Part shown: positions 11,203 through 20,904 of the stretch, in pieces
How positions within the stretch are numbered: position 1 is the first letter of the stretch
How the letters are laid out: every line of letters begins with the position of its first letter
From: Yarrowia lipolytica
Lineage: Eukaryota; Ascomycota; Dipodascomycetes; Dipodascales
Assembly: GCF_001761485.1 (NCBI RefSeq)
Contig: NC_090775.1
Location: forward strand, 1 to 64,000
Direction of reading: 5' to 3'
Length of the DNA: 64,000 nt
Program-made: the position numbers and the translations under genes
The notes under the pieces: generated by a model
Told to the model about the DNA's origin: nothing
What the model saw: the letters and a program-made list of their open reading frames with translations, nothing else
Database searches by the model: none

Positions 11203-13406
11203 GTTTCGACATTTAACATTACATGTAATTGTATATTTTTTTTCCACAGTATCTTGATTCAGTTACTTGTACGTTCCAGTTGTATCGTACTACCGAACAA
11301 TACGTACAGTATGTACAGTATGTTCTTGTACATTCTCAAACACAACACGCGTGCGTATTTGTGAGTTCGCAGATACGAGTCCTCGGGGGACCATTCACTG
11401 CCACGCAAATATTTGAATGAGAATTGAAGTAATGAGCGATATTCGGTCATTACATGTCACACTTCCATACTGGTCGCGTCTTGGGAAGATCGGTCTGCCT
11501 AAGGGTGCTTGGATCACTCTCGGAAATGCCAGCGAATTAGTATGCAGCCCATGCAGCAACTCCAGCAGCCAATTGGGCTTGTTTTGGATGAATTTGGCTG
11601 TTAATCAGTGTAAACACCAATAGGACACCCGATCTGTATCTTGTGGTATAATATATTCAATCCTTTTCGAGCCTTCATGAACATATCAGTGATTTTCACC
11701 ACACGTTTTTCGTGGTCTGCGAAACGCGTGGTTACGTATCTTGCATGTCATCTGCACGACTGGAAACTCGATATCAGGGCAGAGAACCTGCAATAATTCC
11801 CGTCACACTCAAACACAACCGAACCGACCGTCTACAGAATGGAGTAACCTACGCCTACTATTAGACGTCAGCCTTTTCCTAAGGGACAAAAGTCTGCTAC
11901 CCAACTGACCATGTCTGTTACCAAACCGTCCATTCCTCCTGCAAATCTGCCCATCCCCCAGCCGCAAGGTGAAGTCTATGGATGTCTCGACACGGTCAAG
12001 TGGGATCTGCAGCTCGCCGAGAGGAACAATCTACTCATCGACATGTATGACGAGCACAAAGGGAGGACTGTCTGCATAGTGTCACACACTAGAACACTTG
12101 AGGCGAGCCCGTACATACTGTATTGTGTACATACTTGTATCTTCAGCATTCTCAGTTCCCAATGCGGCAAGACGTTTATCGACTCAAGTCTTTCGGGACA
12201 GTATGGTGTGGGCTGTCACTCTCCATAGCACGTTTCAGGATGTCCATACTGTAACGATACACCGTGTTTTAATGGGCGGAAACGATGCCCTAACATCTGG
12301 CTCTAATGGGCAATCATTTGCGTGACTGACATGCTTTGCCAGAGCCAGCGCAAAATTGCGGAGAGGTTGCGCATAATTAATTCAAAATTATGCAACCTTA
12401 ATAACACTAGACTTTGAAGTGGATTTAATGACCAGAAGTAGACAGTATTTGCAGGCGACGTCGGCTAAATATACGAGTAAGAGGGTTGAGGAGTGGCCCG
12501 TTAGCGAGCAACCTGGATCTGAATCGTCATTGAGCTTTTTTTGTCTGGATATGGTCTTGTTTTGGCCTTGTCATACAACTGTACATATCTCTTAACTGGG
12601 CATTTTACGCACATCGAATCATAAGGACATATGATAATGAACCTGACATCTCACAAAAACAGGAACACAACTGACTTCAAGCCGGCGGAACACACCAGAT
12701 CTGCTGAAATGTACTTCGGCTTCCACTACCATTGACTCTCATACAATACGGAACCCATATGATCGATGGTTAAGTCCTTTTTCCTTTCGTAGTGGCGGTC
12801 TCCAACATCCATCTCCATGGCAACCAACTCTAAAAAACCCGGACAGTCTAATTGTGCAGCATCCGAGATCAATCTAAGGGCGGACTTGCACTTGCAGCGA
12901 ATCACTTCAAATGGTGAGCCAGCCAGACTCAGCTTTCACAACTTGCATCGCCAGTCAAAACGTTCACCCCCGATAATGCCCGTATATATCCGGTTTCCAA
13001 AATTAAAGTTACGAACGGCTTCCGCATTTTTGCGACTGAAAAAATACCCAAATTCCGAACTCTACCGAGGTCTAACTTTGGGAATGTTTGAGAATTCGGA
13101 CTGTGAGTCTGCTGTATCGCACACCACAAGTACAAGTACAAGGGCAGTATTGTACTGTTTAGACACATTTCTGATGCAATTGAGCGGCAGGTACATGTAA
13201 AGCACTGCTTGTGTCAAGAGGGGAAGCCCATGTGACATCCATGGGGCTGATGATTCCATGGAGACCTGACGCTACCGAGTTACGATACACATAAAGCATT
13301 GTATTAGCGATAAGTAGACGAGGAGCGACCACGGTCTCGAACTTAAGGGGAGCTCAACGCACGTCGCATCTCTCTCATTACAGTGGCTCTGGAGCCCTCA
13401 GTGAAG
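11203..13406. other. Intergenic region with weak ORFs
   Basis: About 2.2 kb with no confident gene apart from the weak ORF at 11911. GTAC-rich words lie at 11290-11335 and 13126-13165. A 127-aa plus-strand ORF from 12817 has ordinary composition but no recognisable domain and ends inside a GTAC-rich repeat, so it is not called. Confidence 0.5.
11911..12228 (+). CDS. Weak ORF, possible 5' fragment of a gene
   Basis: A 105-aa frame whose first 55 residues look like real protein: a Pro-rich start, then a charged, helix-like stretch around LAERNNLLIDMYDEHKGR. The remainder reads through GTAC-like words and becomes Cys/Ser-rich and unprotein-like. No GTGAGT donor was found where the quality drops, so splicing to a later exon is not supported. 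The best reading is a fragment or a chance ORF. No family recognised. Confidence 0.25.
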   Translation: MSVTKPSIPPANLPIPQPQGEVYGCLDTVKWDLQLAERNNLLIDMYDEHKGRTVCIVSHTRTLEASPYILYCVHTCIFSILSSQCGKTFIDSSLSGQYGVGCHSP

Positions 13407-14039
13407 CTAAGCCGGGATGTTTTCGTTCTTTCGGAGAGAGTAAGAAACAGCTTCGATAATCTCAGGAGTCTGCTGGAACTGAATACCGCTACAGTCACTC
13501 AGTCTATTGTCACGGGAAGCAGAAGCAGCAAAGAATGGGTGGCGTAATGGTACTTCGATGGAGTCACAGCCCTGGCCACCACTTTTCCGGATTCGCTTCT
13601 TGTTTATCAGGATCGAATCTGGCCGTTCGGACTGCAGCTGTTCTCGCAACTGCAGATCAGAGTCACTGAGTGGAATACATGACCTACTCTTAGGCCGTGT
13701 GTCGACTGGGCTATGCGAAGGCTGGACACAATCCTCCTGAGGGAATTGACTTAAGGAATTGCCATTCACTCCACCCTTCTTGTCCTCAGTGATCTTGTCG
13801 GGGTCTGACAATGTAGTCGGTATGGAAGCGTCTCCCTCCAATAAAGTGCCACCTGGGCCACTAATTAGGATCTCGGGGACAGACTGCTGTTCAGGTACAC
13901 TGGTACAAGTAGCCCGCGTCCAGAAGAGTCGAGAAAGTCTGCTAAACACTCCTGGCTTTTTGAACTTCCATGTTTTGGCACTTCGAGCGCCGGACAGTCG
14001 CCATCGTTTGCGCTGATAATTGAAAAAGAGGTTCGTCAT
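13407..14039 (-). CDS. Hypothetical protein, 210 aa
   Basis: A single open frame with an ATG start and no recognised domain. The N-terminus is strongly basic and aromatic (residues 1-45, with RKRWRL and WKFKKPG). The middle is Ser/Pro/Asp-rich and probably disordered. The C-terminal third again contains basic patches (INKKRIRKSGG). It lies 200 bp downstream of the RING-finger gene on the same strand. A basic, low-complexity protein of this kind could be nuclear, but nothing in the sequence fixes a role. It could also be a lineage-specific or spurious gene; the length and the ordinary codon use favour a real one. Confidence 0.5.
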   Translation of the reverse strand: MTNLFFNYQRKRWRLSGARSAKTWKFKKPGVFSRLSRLFWTRATCTSVPEQQSVPEILISGPGGTLLEGDASIPTTLSDPDKITEDKKGGVNGNSLSQFPQEDCVQPSHSPVDTRPKSRSCIPLSDSDLQLREQLQSERPDSILINKKRIRKSGGQGCDSIEVPLRHPFFAASASRDNRLSDCSGIQFQQTPEIIEAVSYSLRKNENIPA

Positions 14040-14241
14040 GATGGTTGGTACTTGTAGTTGTTTGATTAGAGTGTCTTCGGTATTTTGAGTCTGATATTGA
14101 TCGTGGAATTAGCCTGTAGCCAAATAGGATCACAACACCAGGTGTGGTACAAACACGCTACGATCGGTCTCTATCTTTGCGATTATAATTTATAAATGCT
14201 GAATTATAATATATACTATACACCAGTGGTACCCGGAATCT

Positions 14242-15540
14242 CTAATATTCCTCAGAGTACTCGGCCTCATCATCAGATCCATCGTCCTCGGCCTCATCCA
14301 CTACAAATCCCCCCAAATCGTTGTCTTCAGAGTCGTCGTCAGAGTCGTCTTCAGAGTTCTCGTCACCGTCACCACCACGTCTTCGACGAGAAGGAAGACC
14401 TGTATACACGCCGTTAGTGATGCCCTCGTTGTCCGTGTCTGAAACATCCTCAGAATCCTCTTCTGAACTCTCCTCCTCCTCTTCTTCATCAGACAGGACC
14501 ACAACTGCATCTCTCTTCTTCTTAAGTCGCGATACCCTTGGCTTCTCGTCGTCGTCCTCTGAGTCTGTGAAAATTGTCGTTGCCTTGCTCTTGGACGAGC
14601 TTGGCTGCTGGTTGTCGTCATCTTCAGAGTCAGAAAATATCTTACGCGACTTTTTGGACCGTGAAACCGCCGGATGGTCATCTTCTGAATCAGACATGAT
14701 CTTATGCTTCCTTCGGGGCTGTAGCTGTTCGTCGTCATCGCTGTCGTCGATTGTAACTTCTGTTGATCGTTTCGCCTTCGGCAGGAACTGCTCATCCTCC
14801 GAGTCGAGATCGGAGTCGTTAATCTGAACAGTAGTAGAAGTTGGGGCAGGAGAAGACGCCTGACTGTCGCTGAGAATAGTCACGTCTCCTGTCACGTCAC
14901 CTCCGTCGTCCACCTCATCATCGTCCACCACGAACCCGTCGTCTTCGTAATCACTGATATCCTCACCAGGTTGTCGACTGTCAGACTCCTCATCCTCGTC
15001 ATCAACATTGATCGACTCTGCTGCCTCCCGGCCAGATCCGTCATTCACCCACACTCCACAGTTGGTGCACTGGTCCTCCCCCTCCTCTAGCTCCCAATGG
15101 CACTGCGAGCATCGCTGCACTCCGTCTTCCTCGTCCAGATGATATGAGCTCTCGGCCACAAATGCAGGAAACACCCGCTTCTTCTTGATGTCCTTGGCGT
15201 ACGGCTTGACCTGCTCCTTCTTGCGCTGCGCAAACGGCTTCTCCAAGCTTGGATCCACCCCGATCATCTTGTTGGTGATGCTCTCAGCCAGCGACTTGAG
15301 AGTCAGCGAATGCGTGGGTGCCTTGCGGATCTTGGTGCGGCATTCGGGGCACGAGTTGTTGTTGACGAACCACTGTTTCAGACATGGGTAGCAGTAGTTG
15401 TGGCCACAGTCCAGCACGAATGGCACAAACATGATGGACTGGCAAATCGCACATTCCAGGTCAGAGCCGACGTCACACAGAAGCCCCGCATACCGATCTG
15501 ATCCATGCGCCTCCCTGAATTCACGAATATCTGTGCTCAT
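14242..15540 (-). CDS. RING-finger protein with acidic SIM-rich tail
   Basis: Probable E3 ubiquitin ligase, 432 aa from the ATG at 15540. The frame stays open for 26 more codons upstream, but only from a TTG. A C3HC4 RING occupies residues 30-67 (CAIC, CGHNYC, CLKQWF, CPEC). A small C-x2-C-x10-C-x2-C zinc ribbon lies near 144-161. The rest is an acidic, Ser/Asp-rich, probably disordered tail. In it, at about 217-351, six short hydrophobic runs each lead into acidic residues (TILSDS, VTIDDSDD, KIMSDSEDD, KIFSDSEDDD, TIFTDSEDDD, VVVLSDEEEE), the pattern of SUMO-interacting motifs flanked by CK2-type sites. Together with the RING this suggests a SUMO-targeted or chromatin-linked ligase, though known yeast STUbLs carry the RING at the C-terminus. 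An ACGCGT (MluI cell-cycle box) lies 91-96 bp upstream of the start. The RING call is firm; the substrate is unknown. Confidence 0.88.
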   Translation of the reverse strand: MSTDIREFREAHGSDRYAGLLCDVGSDLECAICQSIMFVPFVLDCGHNYCYPCLKQWFVNNNSCPECRTKIRKAPTHSLTLKSLAESITNKMIGVDPSLEKPFAQRKKEQVKPYAKDIKKKRVFPAFVAESSYHLDEEDGVQRCSQCHWELEEGEDQCTNCGVWVNDGSGREAAESINVDDEDEESDSRQPGEDISDYEDDGFVVDDDEVDDGGDVTGDVTILSDSQASSPAPTSTTVQINDSDLDSEDEQFLPKAKRSTEVTIDDSDDDEQLQPRRKHKIMSDSEDDHPAVSRSKKSRKIFSDSEDDDNQQPSSSKSKATTIFTDSEDDDEKPRVSRLKKKRDAVVVLSDEEEEEESSEEDSEDVSDTDNEGITNGVYTGLPSRRRRGGDGDENSEDDSDDDSEDNDLGGFVVDEAEDDGSDDEAEYSEEY

Positions 15541-15630
15541 TTGTTGTGGATAGGGGTTACCGCACTGTCGGGCGATGGAGTTGAATGGCTCTCTGTCAGC
15601 CTCAAAACAAAAACGCAAGCTGCATGAGAA

Positions 15631-15636
15631 ACGCGT
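15631..15636. promoter_or_regulatory. Candidate MCB (ACGCGT) upstream of the RING gene
   Basis: ACGCGT is the MluI cell-cycle box bound by MBF in yeasts. It sits about 90 bp upstream of the RING-gene start. The same hexamer occurs about ten times in the window, so position and not presence is the argument; the call is tentative. Confidence 0.3.
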
Positions 15637-15807
15637 CCCACCTTAATCGATAATTATCAACCCTAACCTGAGTGGAGATGTACCGAGCCTGATATGGAGG
15701 AAACCGAACACAACATGACACATAACAACATAACATCCATGCCGTTCTACGAGCCGGTGTAGGACATCTTAACTGCTTACTTGTATCAAATCAAAATGTC
15801 ATTAATG

Positions 15808-18471
15808 CTATAAACTGGCAAGTGCATCATTGATGAACACATTCTGCTCCATCTGTGTCTTATACTTATCGACCACAGTCTTGAGCAGCTGAGAGGCCCC
15901 ATCCACCTCGTCACCCTTGATCTGCGACTTCCACTCGGTCAAAATCTCCTTAAGAAGCTTATTTCCGGCAACCAGATCCTCAGAAGCGTATTTTTTGCCC
16001 TGGGTGCCTGAATTGACGTCATCCAGCTCCTGAGCCTTTCTCTTTGCCATGTTGACCACCTTGGTAGGGAACTTGACCACCTCAGCTACGTGAGTACCAT
16101 AGGACTTGGAGGATACGCCAGGAACGACCTTATAGAGCAGAGTGATGTCATCAGATGACTCTCCAACGTGAGCAGCAACATGCAGGTTGTCCACACGATC
16201 AGGGTGCTCCTTCGCCAGCTCAGTAAGCTCGTGGAAGTGTGTGGCGAACATGCTGAAGCAGTTCATCTTGACAATGTGTTCGGAAATGGCCCAGGCGAGT
16301 CCAAATCCGTCATACGTAGACGTACCTCGGCCCAACTCGTCAATGATGATCAGAGACTTGTCTGTGGCACTCTTGAGAATAGCAGAGGTCTCCAGCATCT
16401 CACTCATGAAGGTAGACAGACCCTTGAGCTGCGAGTCTCCTGCACCCACACGTGCCAGAATGCAGTCAAAGATAGAAATCTCGGCCCTGTCACAGGGCAC
16501 GAAGCAACCAATCTGGTTCATGAGCACAATTACACCCACTTGACGGATAAAAGTACTCTTACCGCCCATATTGGGGCCAGTGATAACCAGGAACTTCTTG
16601 CTGTCCTGGCCGAGATGCACGTCGTTAGGAATGAATGTATCTTGAGCCTCGAGACAGGGATGTCGGGAGGCTGTGAGAATGCACTTTCTGTCGTCAGAGT
16701 CAACGACAGTAGGCCGGATGTAGTTTCGCTCAATGGCCACAGAAGCAAAAGACGTGAGCACGTCCAGCTGGCCCAGAACAGCCGAGCATCGCTCCAACAG
16801 AGGACAGTACGAGCAGGCAATCTCGATGATCTCCTTGGCCAGTCGAGCCTGGATCTTCTTGTACTCCTGAGATAGATCTGTGAACTCGTTGGAGAGGCTT
16901 CGCAGCTCGTTGGTGGTAAAAATGATACCGGCCTTGAGAGTGGCAAGCTCCTTGAACTTGGACAGGCCTCGCAGACATGAGGCGTCGGTTCGCGTGAGTC
17001 GGAAACTCCAGCCGTGGACGTGATGGTTCTCAAACTTGAGCTTCTTGTCCATCTCCATACCGAGCTCGTCGGAAACAGAGGCAAAAATGTCCTTCATTCG
17101 GTCTTGGCAGGCCTCCAGACGGGCCTTTGTGTCATTCAGACCTTCCTCCATGTCAGGATTGATCATGAACTCGTGTGAGTCAATCGAGTTGAGATCAATG
17201 GTGGACTCAACAAGCTCCTCAAACTTTTGCAGTCCAGTAATGATAGAGTCCAGTTGTGTCAGGAAAGTTTCTTCGAGCAGTTCAGACTGAGCAGCTCGCA
17301 GGCCAGAAGCAATGTGAGGAAGAGTGGCCACCATCTGATAGACTCGAACCACATCCTCCAGAGAAGCAGCCTGTCGCATGAACTTTCGGGTCAGTCTGTT
17401 GAGGTCAGGAATCGTAGAGAGATTCTGTCTGATAGACTCGAGCAGGTCGCTGCTCGTAAAAATCTCCACAATCTCGTGCCGCTTCTCAATCTCCTGTTTG
17501 TCCATAAGAGGCTGCTTGACCCACTGGGCGAGAGTTCTAGAGCCAGTAGCAGTCTTACAGACGTTGAGAAGACCGTAGAGAGAAGAAGACTTGGTAGAAT
17601 CCTTCACGGAAGGCATGAGATGCAGAGCCTTGAGTGCAGACGCGTCGAGCTTCATGTACTGCGACAGAGTGTGTGTTTTGATAGTGAAGGCACCATGGTT
17701 GCTAGCGTCGGAGGTCAAAGACAGGTACTTGATGAGACAGGCTAGAGAACCCAGAGCGTTCTTGAGGCTGAGTTCGGGAGATGTAGGTTGCAGTTTCTCG
17801 GCGAGCAGGTTGTCTAGGTTGCTCTCCACCTCGTTGGCATTGAACCAGGAAGACTTTGCATCAGTACGGGACACCCCCGCCCGTTCAATGACAGCCTTGA
17901 CCTTGTCGTCGGATGTGATGCACTCCTTTACGTCCAATTGAATCAGAAGTGACTCTAGGTTGCTCATGCACTCGTTATCTTCAAACTCAGACACGCCAAG
18001 CACGTGGTTGTTGAGATCCACAAACGCCAGACCAACAGTGTCGCCCTGAGTCTTGACAGCAATTGCCACGGGGTTGGTGTTGAGCTGGCCGGACATAAGA
18101 TCCTCGACCTGAGACAGGTTTCCCGGACTTCCCCAGGATGTCATACGCCACTTGCCGTCGACTTTGCCGTAGATCTCGACCTTGAGTCCATAGTTGAGCA
18201 GGGCGTCTCGCAGAAAGTTCTGGAAGCCAGAAGTGGCAATAGTGACGTACTCCTGCTTCAGATCGGTGGTTTTGAGGGCTGTGAGCGTTCGGTAGACTCG
18301 CTCTGCCACGTATCGAGCGTCCACTCCAAACAAAACGTATCCGTCAGGTCGCTCAAACACTCGAATGGTGCCTCCATTATCGCAGGGCTCCTCTCGCTCC
18401 TCGAGCCCCTTGTAGAAGGCCGTCAAGGACCGCTCCTCGGTCTTGTCGATGTTGAATTCCGGTCGCGACAT
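15808..18471 (-). CDS. DNA mismatch repair protein Msh2
   Basis: MutS-family ATPase that pairs with Msh6 or Msh3 to recognise base mismatches and small loops in the nucleus. The start is taken at the ATG at 18471 (MSRPEFNIDKTE), giving 887 aa; the frame runs further only from a GTG. The N-terminal mismatch-binding and connector domains are followed by the long lever and clamp helices. The ATPase domain has Walker A GPNMGGKSTFIRQ near residue 632, Walker B LIIIDELGRGTSTYDG near 704, and the conserved FATHFHELTEL near 741. A C-terminal dimerisation helix region ends the protein. Length is slightly below that of S. cerevisiae Msh2. No intron. All catalytic motifs are intact, so the gene looks functional. 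An ACGCGT lies 50 bp upstream of the start, in keeping with G1/S expression of repair genes in yeasts. Confidence 0.97.
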   Translation of the reverse strand: MSRPEFNIDKTEERSLTAFYKGLEEREEPCDNGGTIRVFERPDGYVLFGVDARYVAERVYRTLTALKTTDLKQEYVTIATSGFQNFLRDALLNYGLKVEIYGKVDGKWRMTSWGSPGNLSQVEDLMSGQLNTNPVAIAVKTQGDTVGLAFVDLNNHVLGVSEFEDNECMSNLESLLIQLDVKECITSDDKVKAVIERAGVSRTDAKSSWFNANEVESNLDNLLAEKLQPTSPELSLKNALGSLACLIKYLSLTSDASNHGAFTIKTHTLSQYMKLDASALKALHLMPSVKDSTKSSSLYGLLNVCKTATGSRTLAQWVKQPLMDKQEIEKRHEIVEIFTSSDLLESIRQNLSTIPDLNRLTRKFMRQAASLEDVVRVYQMVATLPHIASGLRAAQSELLEETFLTQLDSIITGLQKFEELVESTIDLNSIDSHEFMINPDMEEGLNDTKARLEACQDRMKDIFASVSDELGMEMDKKLKFENHHVHGWSFRLTRTDASCLRGLSKFKELATLKAGIIFTTNELRSLSNEFTDLSQEYKKIQARLAKEIIEIACSYCPLLERCSAVLGQLDVLTSFASVAIERNYIRPTVVDSDDRKCILTASRHPCLEAQDTFIPNDVHLGQDSKKFLVITGPNMGGKSTFIRQVGVIVLMNQIGCFVPCDRAEISIFDCILARVGAGDSQLKGLSTFMSEMLETSAILKSATDKSLIIIDELGRGTSTYDGFGLAWAISEHIVKMNCFSMFATHFHELTELAKEHPDRVDNLHVAAHVGESSDDITLLYKVVPGVSSKSYGTHVAEVVKFPTKVVNMAKRKAQELDDVNSGTQGKKYASEDLVAGNKLLKEILTEWKSQIKGDEVDGASQLLKTVVDKYKTQMEQNVFINDALASL

Positions 18472-18520
18472 GATGTTGAGTTGTGAAACGCGAACTCTGA
18501 AACTTGGCTTAATTAATTCC

Positions 18521-18526
18521 ACGCGT
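18521..18526. promoter_or_regulatory. Candidate MCB (ACGCGT) upstream of MSH2
   Basis: A palindromic ACGCGT located 50-55 bp upstream of the MSH2 ATG. MBF-type control through this box is established for several yeast DNA replication and repair genes. The match is short, and the motif occurs elsewhere in the window. Confidence 0.4.
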
Positions 18527-19672
18527 TTGAGTTCGGGTTTGGGTTGACGTGAACTGGGAGCGACGGTGGGAGGGAGGAGGGAGGAGAGAATTTGATATAT
18601 ACCACACAGCAGAAAAAATGGCCATAAATTGGATGAAAATCAATGGCGAGAAGCGACAACCGAAAAGATCAATCGCAGACTTACCAAAAGCCATTATCCC
18701 TTCATACGTCGACTTTTTCCCGGGTCTCTGACCTCCACTCCAGTAGCATGCTGTGTGCAAGGCAGCACTCTAAGGAGCAGCTCGTGGAACCCATCTAGCG
18801 ATCACTACAAGTACGAGGACTCCCCAGACCGGCCACGTGACACCCATGCCCACCCCCGCTCAAAGGCCGCAGAAGCCGATTGCGTTTGCAAAAAACTGGG
18901 CCCGAAAGGGAGCTGCAGTTTTGCGATGCAGATGCAGGGACCACATGAAAAGAGGACCTTGGAGGTTTGGCGAACGGCTGAAACAGCAAAAAAATGCAAA
19001 AAATCAACAGACAAAAGAAGCTTATACGGTATCTGTCAGAAGCTACAAGGTACGAGGTGCCGAGCAGCCGTATGCTCTGTACGAACCCCGGTCTGATCGT
19101 TATCTGTCCAGTCGGTGGGTTTGGATTTCCTCGCTTCGCATTGGTCCATACCGTACAGTCAACATTGCACAAACCAGTAGAGCAGCCATAACTTTTCTTA
19201 GGCAATGGCGATGACCCGTTATGATAATAAATCTTGTCACGAACTGGTCAAAATAATATGACACATGGATGTAGAAGGTACTGCCGTATGTGTACAAGTG
19301 TCTCATCTTCTTCATCCACACTATTCCTCTATCGACGCACGAAGGCGGCAAACACAGACCGGTGCAAGCTTGCGCAGAGACACAGGCTCACACACACGAG
19401 AAGAACACCCTAGAAACGAGGGTTTTCTGGACCAGCCTAGAAGGCTTGAAACGTAACAGTATTCTCAGCGATTGCGTAAGCGTCTGTTGACAGGCATCAT
19501 ACACGTAACTACAAGTAGCTGCTGCTGATAGTCAAGATCTACAGCAATAAGAAGGCTAATGAGATGAACTACAAGTACAAGTAGTTACCAAAGACTGTAA
19601 ACTTATAGCATCAATCTACAGTAGCTACAGCGAGCACACATTCTATTTGTCATGGTGGTATTACTAAATATC
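18527..19672. other. Intergenic region between MSH2 and the zinc transporter
   Basis: About 1.1 kb. Overlapping ORFs of 125-155 aa occur on both strands around 18.6-19.2 kb, but none has a domain, and they overlap each other across the presumed MSH2 promoter, so no gene is called. CTACAAGTA-type words cluster at 19500-19590, just beyond the 3' end of the transporter gene. Confidence 0.5.
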
Positions 19673-20904
19673 TTACTGGGGAGCGAGACAGCCGTTGGAG
19701 TTGGCGGATCTCAGGCCTCCGACGGAAACGTGATACTGGTGCTTGTCGGGAGTGGTGCTACCAGTGGCAACATTGAACTCAGGCTGGATGGTGACTGAGT
19801 TGATGCCGTGTTCGTGGAAAATCTTCTTGATGTCATTAGACAGAGTCATGAACTCAGAAGGGTCGGAGGCCACGCCGACATGCAGAGTGGCGACGAAGGT
19901 GTCTTCCTTGAGGATCCAGATGTGCAGGTCGTGCAGCTCCTCGACACCGTCGAGAGCCACAATTTCGTTCTTGACGTCCTCCGCGTTGATGTTCTGGGGA
20001 ACGGCTTGAAGCAGAATGGAAGAGGTGGATCGACAGAGAGGCAGAGCCGAGGAGAAGATGATGACAGTGATAACGAGAGAGATGACGGGATCAGCGTAGT
20101 ACTTCCATGAGTAGTCGGTCTTCCAGATGAAGAAGGCGGTGGCAATGACACCAATGTTTCCAAGAGCATCGCCCATAACGTGCAGGAAGACGCCCTGCAT
20201 GTTGAGAGAGACCTTCTTCTTCTGCTCATTCTTCTTCTTGGCGTGGAAGTGTGTAGCATGTTCGGACGAGTCAATGTTGGAGATGGATCGTCGGTGGGAA
20301 GTGGGGTGCTGGAGCAGAGAGGTCTGCTCGGTGGGCGCGGTGAACTGAGAGGCAAGCACAGTGTCGACAGCCTCCTCCTCGTCGTGGGCGTGGTCGTGAT
20401 CGTGATCGTGGTCATGTCCGTGGCTGTGTCCGGCGTGGCCGTGCTCGTGGAACAGCAGTAGTCCGACAATGTTGGAACACAGACCGGCGGTACCGACAAC
20501 GGCGATGAGCTTGGGGTTGGTGATGATTTGGGGCTCGAAAAGACGTTGGATGGCCTCCAGCAGAATGGTCAGACACAGAGCCAGCAGGAAGACGGCGTTG
20601 GCCAGAGCTCCGAGAATCTCGGCTCGCTGCCAGCCGTAGGTGTACTTGGAGTCGGCTCCTCGAGACTTGGCTACTCGAACGGCCCAGAGGGCGATGATCA
20701 GCGAGAAGACGTCGTTAAGCATGTGGAACGAGTCGGCCACAAGGGCGAGTGAATGAACGGCATAACCTGTGTTAGAGCTGGGGATGGTAGATCTGGTTTT
20801 GTATCGTTTCGTCAGTACTCACCAACAATGGCTTCAAGCAGGAAGAAGCAAGTGTCGATAATCAGCAACGCAATCATGCGGATTTCCCGCGACGTGAGCG
20901 ACAT
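19673..20904 (-). CDS. Vacuolar-type zinc transporter, CDF family (Zrc1/Cot1-like)
   Basis: Cation diffusion facilitator that exchanges Zn2+ (and Co2+) for protons, normally moving zinc into the vacuole. Two exons: exon 1 is 20823-20904 (MSLTSREIR onward), the intron is 20767-20822 (56 nt, GTGAGT donor, CTAACACAG acceptor), and exon 2 is 19673-20766. The spliced protein is 391 aa. The metal site shows HMLND in TM2 (His42, Asp46) and HVMGD in TM5 (His223, Asp227), the His/Asp arrangement of zinc-selective members. A His-rich cytosolic loop (HGHDHDHDHDH, about residues 134-155) lies between TM4 and TM5. The C-terminal cytoplasmic domain carries the usual VHEL-like segment (EELHDLHIW). The gene symbol is by similarity and could equally be COT1. 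Confidence 0.95.

Noticed and set aside
13536-13625. tRNA-like A-box and B-box words (TGGCGTAATGGT, GGATCGAATC)
   Set aside because: No acceptor or anticodon stem can be paired, and the segment lies within a coding frame.
18629-19205. Overlapping ORFs of 125-155 aa on both strands
   Set aside because: They overlap each other in several frames, lie in the MSH2 promoter side, and have no domain or consistent composition.
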